This document shows positions 44,228 through 57,936 of a stretch of DNA of 64,000 nucleotides, in pieces. The stretch is from Lottia gigantea (taxonomy: Eukaryota > Mollusca > Gastropoda > Lottiidae): NCBI RefSeq assembly GCF_000327385.1, contig NW_008710867.1:824674-888673 (forward strand), given 5' to 3'. The translations under genes were made by a program, and so were the position numbers. How positions within the stretch are numbered: the stretch's first letter is position 1; each line of letters opens with the position of its first letter. Below the pieces are notes generated by a model. That model worked only from the letters and a program-made list of their open reading frames with translations, searched no databases and had not been told where the DNA came from.

Positions 44228-45446
44228 ATGCCCAACTCGACAGCAATAACAATTGGATTACCATATGAAAAAAACTACCAGTCCAAAACACTGGCGGAAA
44301 AATGGAGTGATCACTTCCATAAAAAATCCCAGAGCTCAAAAACAAAGCTGTTTGCTCGAGCTCTGTTCATTTTCCAGGCTGTTTCACAGTATTATATGAC
44401 TTTGAAGTACATCATTCCCTATGTGTTCGGTGATTACGACCCTTGGACTATTTACTATTTCAAAGTACTGTCAAGTTATTTGGCCATTGTATCCGTGGCA
44501 AATTGGTTGTGTGTGATTTTGTACGACACCAAGGTGTGGAAAAGTAAGTTGTACTATATTTTTGAAAGGTAATCGATAACTAGCTTTTCTGCTTGTTATC
44601 TCTACAAAATTGTCATTTTTGAAACTATTCTGATGTAAGGATTTGATTGCATAAAAGTAATCGTGTTCGTCCATTCTCTTAAAGAATTTTCTTTTTGTTG
44701 TAGGTAAAGACAGACCATTTCCAATTTTTCATGGTATAAGAAGTATAGTCATAGACAGCCATCTACAGAATGGTCACAGAAACTTTCAGAATGAACAAAA
44801 TGGACATTGTTTGCTGGATGAAAGCAATCATTTACAATCCCAGTTCTGCATGAAATGCAATTTACAAGTGCCCCCTCGTGCACATCACTGCAATATTTGT
44901 CAAAGTTGTATCTTAAAGCGCCACCATCATTGCTATTTGGTGGGAAAATGTATCGGTTTTAAAAACCAAAGATATTTCATCGTACTGGCGTTCTATTCGG
45001 TGATCGTGAGTTTTTGGGGTCTGTACCTTACTGTGGTATATTTGAGGGACAAGTGGTGGCATACTGCAACTTGGTCAGATGCCATCTTGCCTATGACTAT
45101 TTTAAGATGTCTCTTCGGAAACATTACAGCTCATGTCACAATTCTAGTGTTTCATTGCTATATGTGGGCCATGTTTGGTCCCATAGCAATGGTATACTTC
45201 ATAAGCCAAATACTCCTCATTTTCAAAGGACTGACACTTTATGAACTGGCTAAAAACGTGCCAGTGAGAAATACAGCATCAGTGTCCAAAAATTTCCAGT
45301 CAGTTTTCGGAGATTTTTGGGCATTAAATTTCATCATTCCTGCACAAATTCTTTTCCGTCAAAAAGAAGATGGATGTTCATGGAACAGTGTAAAAATTAT
45401 TCAAAACCCCCCAAAAGATGTTCATCACCATTGTCAAATATTATAG
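44228..45446 (+). CDS. ZDHHC22/24-like paralogue, copy 2, with HHHC
   Basis: Two coding exons, 44228-44543 and 44704-45446, join at phase 1 to give 352 aa. The second exon is 743 bp, exactly as in copy 1, and the intron is at the same place, so this is a tandem duplicate. The zinc-binding Cys and His are all kept (CMKCNLQVPPRAHHCNIC, then CILKRHHHCYLVGKCIG), but the catalytic motif reads HHHC: the first residue codon is CAC (44922-44924), where copy 1 has GAC. In solved DHHC enzymes that Asp polarises the next His. The rest of the domain and the TLYELAKNVPVRNT and KNFQSVFGDFW segments are conserved, so the gene appears to be kept under selection. It may be a weaker enzyme, or a regulatory or differently tuned paralogue. 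AATAAA lies at 45612-45617. Confidence 0.88.
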
Positions 45447-46020
45447 CGTAGTTGTATTCCCAACTTGGGAGAGAAGTACAATTATCTACAATTTTGGTGG
45501 GCAAGGGAGAACACTGTGTGTCTTTATTTAGAAAATGGGTACAAAGAGTCAGAACCTTTGGTACCCAGGGGCTATATAGAAGGGTTGAAAAACAACGAAG
45601 TGTCTTAGTGAAATAAAGAAACTTCTAGAATATTGAGTGATTTATCTGTTTGAATGAAAAATAAATTTCCGATTTGATAAGCATTAAAATAGAATCTTAG
45701 ATAACTGACATACTTTTTTTTTATCTGTCGGTTTTCCTGATAAAAAAAATCGAACAAATCGTTGTGAAAAGTTATATGATCTAGAATGAAACCCAATCGC
45801 AAAGTATATACAGGTGCTCGGTAAGTGTAAAGTTAGAGATAGCTTCAGTGTGAGCTCCCTTAACTGGATTCTGATCAAAGCCCCAATCGCAAAGTAACTG
45901 TTGGTGGTCTGGAAAGTTAACAGTTATAGAGTTCATCAAATACAAACCATGTTACTATTATGATTTATTTAACATTATCATCAATTAACAAGAAAATATA
46001 TAATATCATATAAAAACATC

Positions 46021-46315
46021 TTCAAATACACAACCTCAAATACAAATTACTCTTGTAGCTCAAATACAAATTACTCTTTTAGCTCAAATACAAATTACTC
46101 TTTTAGCTCAAATACAAATTACTCTTGTAACCCTATACAAATTACTCTTGTAACCCTAATATAAATTACCACATAACTCATACTTTTGCATTCTATATAT
46201 TACTCTTATTTTTGTATTCTGAATATTACTCTAATACATATTACTTACACATACTTTTGCATTCTATATATTACTCTTACTTTTGTATTCTGAATAACTT
46301 TCAAAATTAAGCAAT
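46021..46315. repeat. Two adjoining mini-satellites
   Basis: About six copies of a 24-bp unit (CTCAAATACAAATTACTCTT) at 46.02-46.17 kb are followed by two copies of a roughly 75-bp unit with CATACTTTTGCATTCTATAT and CTTTTGTATTCTGAAT. Confidence 0.8.
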
Positions 46316-47579
46316 TACTCTTGTGTATTACTAAATGCCTCTCAATTACAAAAGCAATTACTTACATGAGTTCAAAGGCATTGTTTCTAGTAAAGGTGAA
46401 GATTTATAGCATGATATATACCCAATGATTATTTACAAACTAAAAGAGTTATTATTAGTCAAAATGGTGGAGAAATGTAAAATTACAAGAAACAATACCT
46501 TTAAATTTATCCTGTGGCAAAAGATGACTTGGTCCTGAGAGAAACTTAGTAGACATGCAGACAAAAAAAATAGCACTTCTTTGATTTTATTAGTAATCTT
46601 TTCAACCTGATAAAAATGTACCCGATAAATCTACCCTACCCATGAGATATAAGGATAGGATATCACTTCTGAGGAACGAGTAGAGACAGATTTGTCGGGT
46701 AAATTAAAATTATTATTTAGATGTTGGCATCTATGTTATCAGATCACAATGTTTGGTCCTTAAAAGTGGAAAACCCTAGTAATAAAGTTATATTTCGGTT
46801 ATAATATATTTATCTTAGAGAAAATGCTTTAATTTTAACAAAAGAAACTTGATATTTCAGCTCAATTTCAGCTCAATTTCAGCTATTTCTTTATTTTAGC
46901 AATTACTATTCTTTTTTTTTCCAAAAGCTGAAATTGAGCTTTTAACAAAATACCTAATATGCAAAAATTCAACAAATTTGTATATTACTACATGAAAAAT
47001 GACACATGAAACTTTTTACAAAATGAGAAATGCCCTTAAACTGAAAAACAAAAGAAAAATCACATCACATGAAAAATATAATACTTTTGAACACACATTC
47101 ACTCAAAGTTTCAGTTAAGGCAGAGAATTAAACCAAATTTGCCAAAATATGTCAAGAATGTGTTGGCCAGTTATGTCAGTCAATTAATTTTGGCATATTT
47201 GGTGTAATATAGAAATGAAATATCAATAATGAAAAAAAGACCACCAAATATGCCAAAATATATCAGTAATGTGCAGGCCAAATACATTGATTAAATGAAT
47301 TTTGGCATATTTTTAAATAAAGATAACCAAATTAAAGGAATGTGAACCTTCAAGTTCAATTTGAAAATTTTGATTCCAAAATGCAGTTTTGGAGCTCTAA
47401 AAATATTAAGCATTGGACAAAAGTGTCCTAAAGAGAAAAAATGCAACCAGTCAATTGTGAACTCACATCTGACATGACCGGCAAGTACAGCTGAAATGTC
47501 ATGGTTCATGAAATATATGAGATCAAATTTTAAACCCATAAACGATCAAGAAAATGGTTTCTTAACATAAGTTGTTTAT

Positions 47580-47715
47580 CTGCCTTTCGTGGGATTTGAA
47601 CCCATAGCACCCAATTGCATAGAGCATCAGGTGATGGCAGAGACAGATCCAAGAGAATATCAGCTTGATGGATCAAAGGTTTGGTGTCAAAGACTCATGC
47701 TACCAGACCCTTTAC
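47580..47715 (-). repeat. tRNA-related SINE-like fragment
   Basis: On the minus strand, GGGTTCAAATCCCACGAAAG (B-box-like) near 47.59 kb follows TGGTAGCATGAGTC (A-box-like) near 47.70 kb. The boxes are over 100 bp apart, too far for a tRNA, so an altered tRNA-derived element is the most that can be said. Confidence 0.3.
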
Positions 47716-48012
47716 ACAGACAAAATGATCTTTATGTTTGTATGAGTTGAAATACTTCCAATTCATATACTTATACTCAGGTTGGTTGGTATGTCAATCT
47801 GTATGAGTTGTGCAGCCAATCCTTCCCATACCAATCTGCATGAAATTGCTTGATCTACCAAGGATAGGCATCTCAAAGACTAAATGCATTAAAATTTAAA
47901 CTTAATCAGTACATATTAATTAAGGTTCATCTCTGTGAATTGGCAGCTAGTCAAAAACCAGTGCACTGGATAATCCTTGATCTGTCTCCGCTAAATGACT
48001 GGATGATGGTGT

Positions 48013-51000
48013 CTAAGGTGAGGGCGAATTGGCCGGACTTTCTAATATCATGTTGATTCCATTTAACATGGCATTATGAGCACATTTTGGGTCTTTTAAT
48101 GGTTTGGAGAACATGGTCATTGAGCTCAATGCTGTGGACGCCTGAAAAGAGACAAAAAGAAAACCATTAAGTTATGGGCAAGGAAGGTTAAAGGGACACA
48201 TCATTTTGTTCAACATTCATCCATAAAAATAACATATCAAAGATAAAAGATGATTGTCAATCTTGTTCATAGCAAACTAAAGCCAATTAGTGTATAATAT
48301 AACCAACTACCTCTCCTTATTATTTTATATAATTTCAGATCAAAACATGAAAAATACCCAACAGTTCTAGACCACTTATTCCAATGTCTAAATGAATCAT
48401 TTGTTCAATCCTACGCCTGTACATGTAGGAGAATCAAGTATATACTTGTCAAGCTTGATGCAATGCAACATATAAAAAGTCGGATATAAAAAGAAGCCTT
48501 GACAGTAGACCAAAGGAAGTCGGTGAATAACCTGTGATAAACCTCTATATAACTGTTATAAACAATCTCTATATAACCAGTAATATTAGAAGCCTTCTCT
48601 AGAGTTATAATGTTGACTCTAGGTTAGAACAGTCAATATTATTGAGAACCTGGTGGGACACAACATCTGTTAGCCTCCAATGTTTTTTATATCGGCTGTT
48701 TTTAATGCTCCAAGGTCAAACCATTTTCTAACCATTGATTTAAGCTTCTAAAAAAATGGGTGCTCCTTCATATGAAACAATAGACCACTAAATATCAATA
48801 ACATATGAAGTTAAAATTCGCATTCTCAAGTTTTGAAAAAGTGAAAGGCCATATTCCATGTTGCAATTGTAGAATAAGCCATATAGTTTTCAGTCAAGGG
48901 TACTTCATAATTGAGTACCATTAAACATAGATAACCTAGCCATTATATAAATAAACAATAAATCAACTAGCAATATATCACTAAAGCAAGGTTACCACCT
49001 GTCACTGTACAAAAACAATACCCCAGGGTCAAAGGTCAATACCACACCACAAAGGTCAAGGCTACTGAAATCAAGTTCGTTCACATGGCTGATAAGGTTA
49101 TTGTTTTTGATACCTATTATTTCACGTGATATGTTCATCACGTGATGTCTAGTACATCATGGGCCTCCAACCGGTTGGTTTAACAGTACCCATTTTCAAA
49201 TTCTATATCCTCTAGCTCTAGAAAGAGTGGCGTGAGGAAGATTGCAATAATAAGACTGGAAAATCAAATTATTGCAAATCATTTGAAAAAGAAAGTCCAA
49301 AGAATAAATAAAAAGAATATCCCAAAGATTAATATTGTGGCCACACACTTTAAAGCCCTATCAGACTTAGCTGGTGAATACATCCAGACAACAACCCTAG
49401 CATGCTTGTACATCTCCAGCATGTTTATTTGCTCTACCTGGGTCAGATTCAGTTCAAGGACCCCTTCCCTACTGTGTTTTCCAATAATCGACTTGTAGAG
49501 TCAATAAAGTTCCTCCTGTTTCTTCTTGCTGTACTACATTAACCAGCTAGTTCTTTTGTCTCACTTCAATTGAGGATCTGAAACATTTCCTAGCTTGAGG
49601 CCTAATTGGAATGAAGTTCATGAATGTTTTTTATTGTTTTGGTTTCAGATTATGTAGGTCCACTTAGACTGAGAACTAAAACAATTGGGAAGGTCATGTT
49701 TTTGCATCAAAATTGTGTTGAGGGTATTAACTTTAAAGACCATTGTTCCACAAGATACAATTTGTCTGAAATGTTTCCAGAGCCTAATGGACCTATTGTT
49801 CTTGTTTAAATACCTTATGTTCTTCTCGAAATACTTATTGTTCATGTCTAAAGACCTATTGTTAAAGTCTACTGTATTCAGTGTTACAATATTGCTAATG
49901 ATATTGAAAATGGTTTAACAATCGATATATATTACTTCATTGTGAATGTAACCAGGACACTGTCCTCGCTCAAAGCCTTGATAGAGAAGTCTTATAATTA
50001 GATTAGTACAGATTGGCATTAGAAAATATAGGTTATAAGCCAAAATGGGCGATTTCTATAACAAAAGAGATATACCTAGAGGCGAAATGAAATGAAATAG
50101 AAGCTGTCTGATCCTAATTGGGCTAATAAAAATGTGGAACACGATAATGAAATTCTGCCATTACAGTAATATAAACTTCATTCTGCGTTTATTATTACTT
50201 ATTGCCCAAGGATTTTGTCCTTGATACAAGTATCCTTTTACAACCACTCTTGGTCATGTCTGTTTTGCTTTCTAGAAATAAAATGTCAGTTTTGGTTAAA
50301 TAATCAGGTTGAAAAGTTTACAAATATTTACTAGAAATAAATATGTCATTATAAATCACAACATAAATTATGATCATTGTTATCATCTACTTAATGTATT
50401 ATATAAAACCAAACATGCTTTTACATGTGAAACATGGGCTGCAATTTGAAACCTGGTCCACAATGTGAATCACAGTCCGCAATTTGAATCACAGTCCGCA
50501 ATGTGAATCAGTCCGCATTGTGAAAAACGGCCCGCAATGTGAATCACAGTCCTCAATGTGAAACATTAAAAACTTTGAAGATTGTAATATATAAAAACAT
50601 CATTATCCATCATTTTTTGTGTCGCACTTAATCACACAGATAATCAATGTATTGGGAAATAAGATAAGAAACTGATTATTTTTTCCTTTTTTCACGTTCT
50701 GAAGTGAATCAATATTTAGGATGGCCTTACTTATTAACTTATGAATATGAGTATTAAACCTTATTCAGCAGAATTGAAAGAAAATATTAAAAAATTGGCT
50801 GAAGATTTTATAATCTTTTTGTTGAGGAAGTATTTAAAATAATGTCAATAATTTTTTCCCCTTCATATATGAATAAAGCTTAAATCATAATAGCCTTAGA
50901 TTTTCTTCGATATTTCTTCCTCAATTAAAAATTGATTGAAGTTGCACTTGATGTATATAGATTTTATAAATCTTTAGAAATTCAGGGAGGGAGTTTTTGA

Positions 51001-54000
51001 AACATCAATTAATATTGATATTTTGTTTCCATTTGGTTTGTGAAGAAAGTATTAAGTTTAGATATATATTTTTTCTCCACTTTTAATAACCATATTCAGA
51101 TTTTAATTTTTTTTATTTTTCCCTTTCATAAGTGAATAAAGTATTTAGTTTGGTCTTATTTTTTTATCGTAACTTTCAAGTATAATATAAAATTATGAAG
51201 CATGAAGCAAATTGTACATTATGTATTTAAGTTATATACGCATTTATAGTGATGTAGCTAGTAATCATTTACAATAATACATAGTTGTCATAGCAATTCA
51301 ACACAATATAAGTAGCAATATACGCCCCAATTGATTCAAATTCTTCTCATATCAACGCACTTGACAAACAATTTCAATGGATGCATTAGACAAGGACAAT
51401 ATTTGTCATGAAACTTGTTAAGATTTGAATAAGAGTATGAAATGACAGTATTTCATACTACCTACACAATATTAAATATCATAATCCGATTTAAAAATTG
51501 CTCAGACGTTTTCTTTTGTCAGAATGTCTCGTAAACAATTTTTACATCATAAATATGACCTTGAGTAAATCAAAGTGACATTTGTCACTGCATGGGCATA
51601 TCAACTTTATTACTACTCTAATTCTTAAAGTTTATAGATATTGCCCCAAGTAAATATTTAAATACATGAAGTTAGAAAATCTTAAAGCTAAACATATTTT
51701 AAAAAATTGAGGAAGATCTTGAGGTCTGATATTTTGGAAGACATGTTTTAGAAAATCACAGTAAAAAAATCGTAATTTTTATAGTTAATAGTTAGTTAGT
51801 AGTTAGTAATTTGCTCCAAGATCATTTACGAATATGTCATACATGAGTCTAATTTTGAAAATCCTATTCTGATTCTAAAGAATAGAGGAAGAACTAAAAG
51901 TCTAATAGGATTATTTTGCAAGAAGGATGTTTTCGAAAACCACCATTAAAAAATCAAATTATGTGAAAGAATACAATAATTAAATATTGCCCCAACAGGA
52001 ATGGCACTAATAGATAGATATTTGGCCTGATATTATACTTGGTAAATAGCCAAGAAATTTATTGAATATATGTAAATGTACCAGGCAACACTTGACACCT
52101 TTCTGCAACTGGGTATGTGAACTTTACCACCCTTTCAGAGAGTCTGCATCCGCCCTTATAATGTAAAGCTTTCACAGAGTACCAGTACATTTTGATAATA
52201 ATGATTATTAGCTATATTTACTTCAGTTGTATAGTTTCCCTCTGTTCAAACACTAGTATACCAGTAGTTGGAAGAGAAAAGGTCAAAAACCTTAAAATGG
52301 GTCATGAAAACAGTCTGGCTGGTTTGTATCTGCTACTGGCTGACAAGTAGCTGAACCAGAGTTATCAGTCCAGGCCATGGTCAAGTTCAAGGAAGTGGGA
52401 CATGTTTACCACAATATTGCTGAATATGCTAATATTTGCCTAGTTGGGCTTACAATTATCAGTTTAGGCCATGGTCCGGTTCACAAAAAAGGGGCATATT
52501 TACGTCTATAATTTGCAGAATATGCTAATTTAATAATATTTAAGAGTTGAATTAAGCAAACTTCAGCTGATCTTTTGTACATTGCTTTCCTTCTTTTGCT
52601 TATAAAATTCAAAAGAAAAAATAAAATAAATCTAATGAGCTAGCACAAAAGAAAAATCAGTTATTTATATCCTTACTAGGGAAATTCAATTTAATTTTAA
52701 ATCAGCTACATTTCTCTGGTAACTGACCAAAAACCATTGACCTGAACTAGAGAGAATACCCCAAAATAAACTATTTGTTTATTTGTCCATAGCTAATCCA
52801 TCATAAAATGTCACATATTTTGGACAACAAAGACCTTTATATAAGGACATTTTATTGGTGTTTTTTGTTGGTTAAAAATGTGAAGATATATTTATTGACA
52901 TTGTATGGTAGTTTTTTTTTATTGGTTGAAAAATGTGAGGATATCCAATCACAACCATCCATTTGATATTCAAATATTTTTCTCACATCTGTTGTTCAAC
53001 CACAATGAAGCAAACAAACATAAGCTCATAAAAATTTAAGGACGGAAATTTGACCTTAAATGACCGTCAGTGACCTAGCATGCCCTCAAAAAAAGTTACT
53101 TTAACCCTTAAAGACCCAATATAAAAATTCCCCGCTTCAATACATCTATTATGGTATTATATATTGTTTAACCCTGTGTCCACTAGGATCAAAGGATCAA
53201 GTTAATCAAGTGTCCAAATCAATATGTAGATCTCTTATGATATCAAACGATCTGGTCAATTTCTTGATCTGAATTTATGTTATTGACCAACTGGTCATTG
53301 CCCTTATGAAAACCATAAGAATTCAGTGGAGGTAGAAAAATTTGGCAATTAAACAGCAATTTCGAATCCAAGAATATTTTAACAGTGGTATTTCTTTTGC
53401 TCTACAATTGATGTATTGAGCACTATTTTAACAGTGGTATTTCTATTGCTCTACAATTGATGTATTGAGCACTATTTTAACAGTGGTATTTCTATTGCTC
53501 TACAATTGATGTATTGAGCACTATTTTAACAGTGGTATTTCTATATAGCTCTACAATTGATGTATTGAGCACTATTTTAACAGTGGTATTTCTATTGCTC
53601 TACAATTGATGTATTGAGCACTATTTTAACAGTGGTATTTCTATATATTTCTACAATTGATGTATTGAGCACTATTTTAACAGTTGTATTTCTATTGCTC
53701 TACAATTGATGTATTGAGCACTATTTTAACAGTTGTATTTCTATTGCTCTACAATTGATGTATTGAGCACTATTTTAACAGTGGTATTTCTATATAGCTC
53801 TACAATTGATGTATTGAGCACTATTTTAACAGTGGTATTTCTATATAGCTCTACAATTGATGTATTGAGCACTATTTTAACAGTGGTATTTCTATATAGC
53901 TCTACAATTGAGCACTATTTTAACAGTGAAAATATTTTATTATTGTATATAATATAGTGCCATATCAGGTATTTGACCATATACAGAATATATTTAAATA

Positions 54001-57000
54001 TCTATTGAATAATTGAACAATGGCACTTGGTCATAAATGTATACCCATTGAACTTGTTTTTCAATAACTGATGAAACACACCCTACATGTGTTCTTATTG
54101 GTTAACATAAATAGAACCATAAAAGTTGTTTATGAACTCAGTAGGGTTAAGGAGGTGAAATGGTAGTACTGTAGTCTAGTTCTAACCAGGTGGTTAAAGT
54201 TGCCATGTTGTGGGCTTGGTATTTCTTTTTGAACAAAACAAGACGTCATAAATTCAAAATTTTTATATAAAAATCGGGCATAATCCTTTTTAATGAAAAA
54301 CAGAAATATAGAAATGACAATTTGACCAAGCATTTCCGTGGATATTTGTATATTTTTCTTACATACAAGACGTCATAAATTTCTTTCTTGTTATTAAATA
54401 AAACAGGAATATCACCAAGAGCTTGATTCATTTAAATGAATAACAGGAATTACGTCAAAGACATGAACACCTAAACTAAGGCGTCTTTCCTAACTTCCTC
54501 GTTTAATGTTTACCTTTAAAAAAAAAACACCACATGTTGGGTGTTTCTCTAAATGCTTATAAACAACTTAAGTACCTTTGACTGACTTTGAATTTTTTCT
54601 CTGAGTAAAACACATCAAAGGTTTGCTTGACTTTTAATTAATGTCAGCTACATTTCTTTTGGATGCCTTCAGAGCCAGAGATTGAAAAAAATATCATCAT
54701 TTGGCAGTTGAAGAGGTCTTTAACAAGTTTAACCCAGATTTGGAAACTAAGGCATTAAAGCATCTGACCAAAACAAATATAGCCATGAAGCATTTGACCA
54801 GATGACTTGGCTTCATTTCAATTATCTCTCACAATGGCCTGGCTCAGTGACCAATATTCCTTTACAATTCAGTTATTATGAGGCTTCATGTATAAATAAT
54901 CACACTCATAAAACTAATATATAGCCTATTGGTATATATCAGACAATGTGTTATTGAGATAGATATATAGAAATTTCATAGCAGAATCACATGAGGAAAA
55001 TATATTATGGAAAGAAAATATATTAAAAAATCATTAACAATAGGATAAATTGATTTTGAAAAGGAACATTAACCTATATATAGGGCCAGTAATAATAGAG
55101 GTCATTATACCAGTAAGAAATAAAATAGACGCCTACATAGGATTGGTCTTTAAAGTGTTGGTGTCATTGGTAACAGTGTTAGCAGTTTAATATATATATA
55201 ATTAGCAGATTTTTTGATCTTTCTGGCTTAAAGATCCTTAACCTAGAATATTTCCACACAATTAGACAAAGGCACCGATGGATTGGGTTAAAGATCCATT
55301 CTCAAATGACTGCAAACCTGTTCTTAATGTCAATTGCACATGTTACTCTCAAAATTAATGATATGCAATTATAAAATATTATGTACAAATATAGTAAAAC
55401 ACCATATTTCATGCCTCACCGAGATATCTGAGCTCTGTTTACATTTTTTACCCCAGATTTAGTAGTTGTTCCCAAAGAATGGCAGACACTAATTAACCGA
55501 ATTTGTATATTTTCAAAATTAATGATATGCAATTATCAAATATTATGTACAAATACGGTATCATACCATAAGTCACGTCTAACCGAGATATCAGAATTCT
55601 CTAACATTAACCAGAATAATCATAATTGACCTCCACTTTATTTGAACTTGGCAACAGGTGGTGTACTCTATAACCCATCAGTATCAACAAGTCCACTAGG
55701 TGTAGATTTTCCATAAAATTGTCATAAACAAAGATCTGATATATATATGTATAAAGGTCACATGAAAGTTTTAATCATAATTTAATAATATGTGACTCTT
55801 TGTTTAAAAGCAAGGTTTCTGGAAATTTCTCCAATCAAAAAATTCAGGTGGATATTTTCCAAGGAACAATTCTATTTCAATATATATAAATGTCAAATGA
55901 AATTTTTAATTATCATTAAATGTTAGATTGCTCTTTGTCTGAAGCAGAATTCCTGGAAATTTCCCCAGTCGATTGCGAGGAATTCCATGCCAGAAAATCT
56001 GTTACCAGATAGGAAATAATCAATAAAACTGCTTCACATAACAATACTGGTATTTGATGAAATATTGTAAAAAATTTGATAACTACATTCAATTTTTTTT
56101 TTTATCTTATTGCGTTATTTTCAATTATAAACGGAAATTTTCATCCTACGCTTTGAGAAATTGATGGTCTGATAGCCTCCTACGTAATATCAAATTCCTA
56201 TCACATTTTATTTCTATTTTTGAAAATTAAATTATAAGTTAAATTTAATATCAAAATGCCAAAGTAAAGAGATTTCATATAAAATTTCTTCTATTTTTCA
56301 AGTTTTCTTTTTGATTTAGGAACCTTTCTTTATTTTATCTTACAGGGAGTCAAGATGGTCCAAGTAGCAGAAGATAGGTACTCAGTTCCTGCAAGATGTA
56401 AACTTTCGAGTTTTCGTACATAGAGATACTTTGGTAAATACAAATATTCTTGAAAATAAATTTTCTAAATATTATCCAAAGACAAGATAAAATATTATGG
56501 TTTTTGAAGATATGTAAATATTATTGAAAATAATGACATCAAAATATTATTGTGTATAAAGATAAGAAAATATTATGGGAAGACACGATACAATGGTACA
56601 AGATAAGATATCAGCTGTTTATATGAAGGACAAAAGATCTTATCTAATCGTTAGAAGCCATGATAACTTCATTACGTCAATATCGATATTGATTAAACCA
56701 TGTTTATTTATAGAAATTAACGCCGGCGACTGAATCCGGCCGTTACATAATTGATTTTAAGAGGGAGTGCCAAGACTGAATCAATATTTAATTTCTTTAA
56801 AATATTTTAACCTCTCTGAGTTTAAAGCTCTTGGAATTCCAATGCTTGATCTTTCAGAGTTTCTATGTATGATAAAATCTTGATGGAAATGGCCCTCCCC
56901 ACTTTCAACATTCCACAAAATATAGTATGGTATGGATCTAAAGGCAGGATATTTTGGAGATTATGGAAAGTCTAGGCCCCCTGCATGAGGAGTTAGAATT

Positions 57001-57894
57001 CCCTCCACTGAGATCTACGCCTTTTTTCCCCACTCCAAAAATGAAATATCAACAGCAAAAAACCATCTACCAAACTACTACATTTTAATTGTTGACACTA
57101 TGGACAATCTAAGGTCTTCAGTGTCATCAACATCCATCAATCCTCTCCACCCAGTCCCAAAAATATCAAAAGCCCCACTCCAAAAATGAAATATCAAACT
57201 GCCAAACTGGTGCTGCTTAATTTTGAAAACTATGGACAATCTAAGTCTTCAGTGTCATCAACATCTGCCAATCCACCCAGTCCCAAAAATATTAAAAGCA
57301 CACATACCTGATCACTCCAGCCTTTACCATACCGCCACTCTGTCACGTAATGTTCAAAGTTTCTCGTCATTAGATTGAAGGGAACAACTTTGGATTGAAG
57401 TTTCATCACAGAATTCATTATAACGTTTATAGGCTGAGGTTTCAAGCTACGCTGCTTGGCTGGGATTTCTTTGTTATTGACTCGTACTAAGTGTTTATCT
57501 GCCATTTCTGAGAGTTCGCAGATTTCTACAATTGCTTCCTCATTGGGAATATCGGTCTCTATACCAGCAAGATGTGCCACTTCCCCATGTCCAATATAAA
57601 GGGCCCAGTCTGAGTATATGGTTCGGTCTACCTCAATTAAATCTCCAATGTTTAACTCTACATTCTTGTTGTTGATGAGGTACTCTGCTGTAACAAATTT
57701 ACCTGAAATAGACCAAAAATTGGTTAAAAGCTCCTGATCACTGAGTTTGCTTGATTGCTCTCAAATGACAATTTATCCAAAACAAGACACAGAATATTAG
57801 ATGCAAGATCGTATCTTATCAACCAAGTTTGCTTGCTGGGCCTTAGACTCTCTTAGGCATCTCATCTCAAATGGGATGGGACAGTCTGAAACCA

Positions 57895-57936
<42 letters not shown>

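Larger units (their letters stand above)
45447..48012. other. Intergenic with tandem repeats
   Basis: No gene seen. Holds the ZDHHC copy 2 3' UTR, mini-satellites at 46.02-46.31 kb, palindromic AGCTCAATTTCAGCT words near 46.86-46.94 kb, two similar segments with ATATGCCAAAATATATCA type words at 47.14-47.31 kb, and a tRNA-like B box at 47.59 kb. Confidence 0.55.

Noticed and set aside
49232-49498. Plus-strand open frame of 88 codons in the large LRAT intron
   Set aside because: Composition is that of translated AT-rich intron; no motif and no splice structure.
53395-53930. CRISPR-like regular repeat
   Set aside because: Units abut with no unique spacers, and the genome is eukaryotic.
53733-53957. 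Plus-strand open frame with repeating STIDVLSTILTVVFLY-like peptide
   Set aside because: It is the mini-satellite read through; units of 49-52 bp change frame between types, so coding is unlikely.
54068-54090. Another CTGATGA with nearby AAAC at 54.07 kb
   Set aside because: The spacing leaves no room for stem II, so not counted in the hammerhead-like family.
56335-56400. Apparent exon after TTTATCTTACAG with MVQVAEDRYSVPARCK
   Set aside because: Short, no donor or partner exon, no family match.
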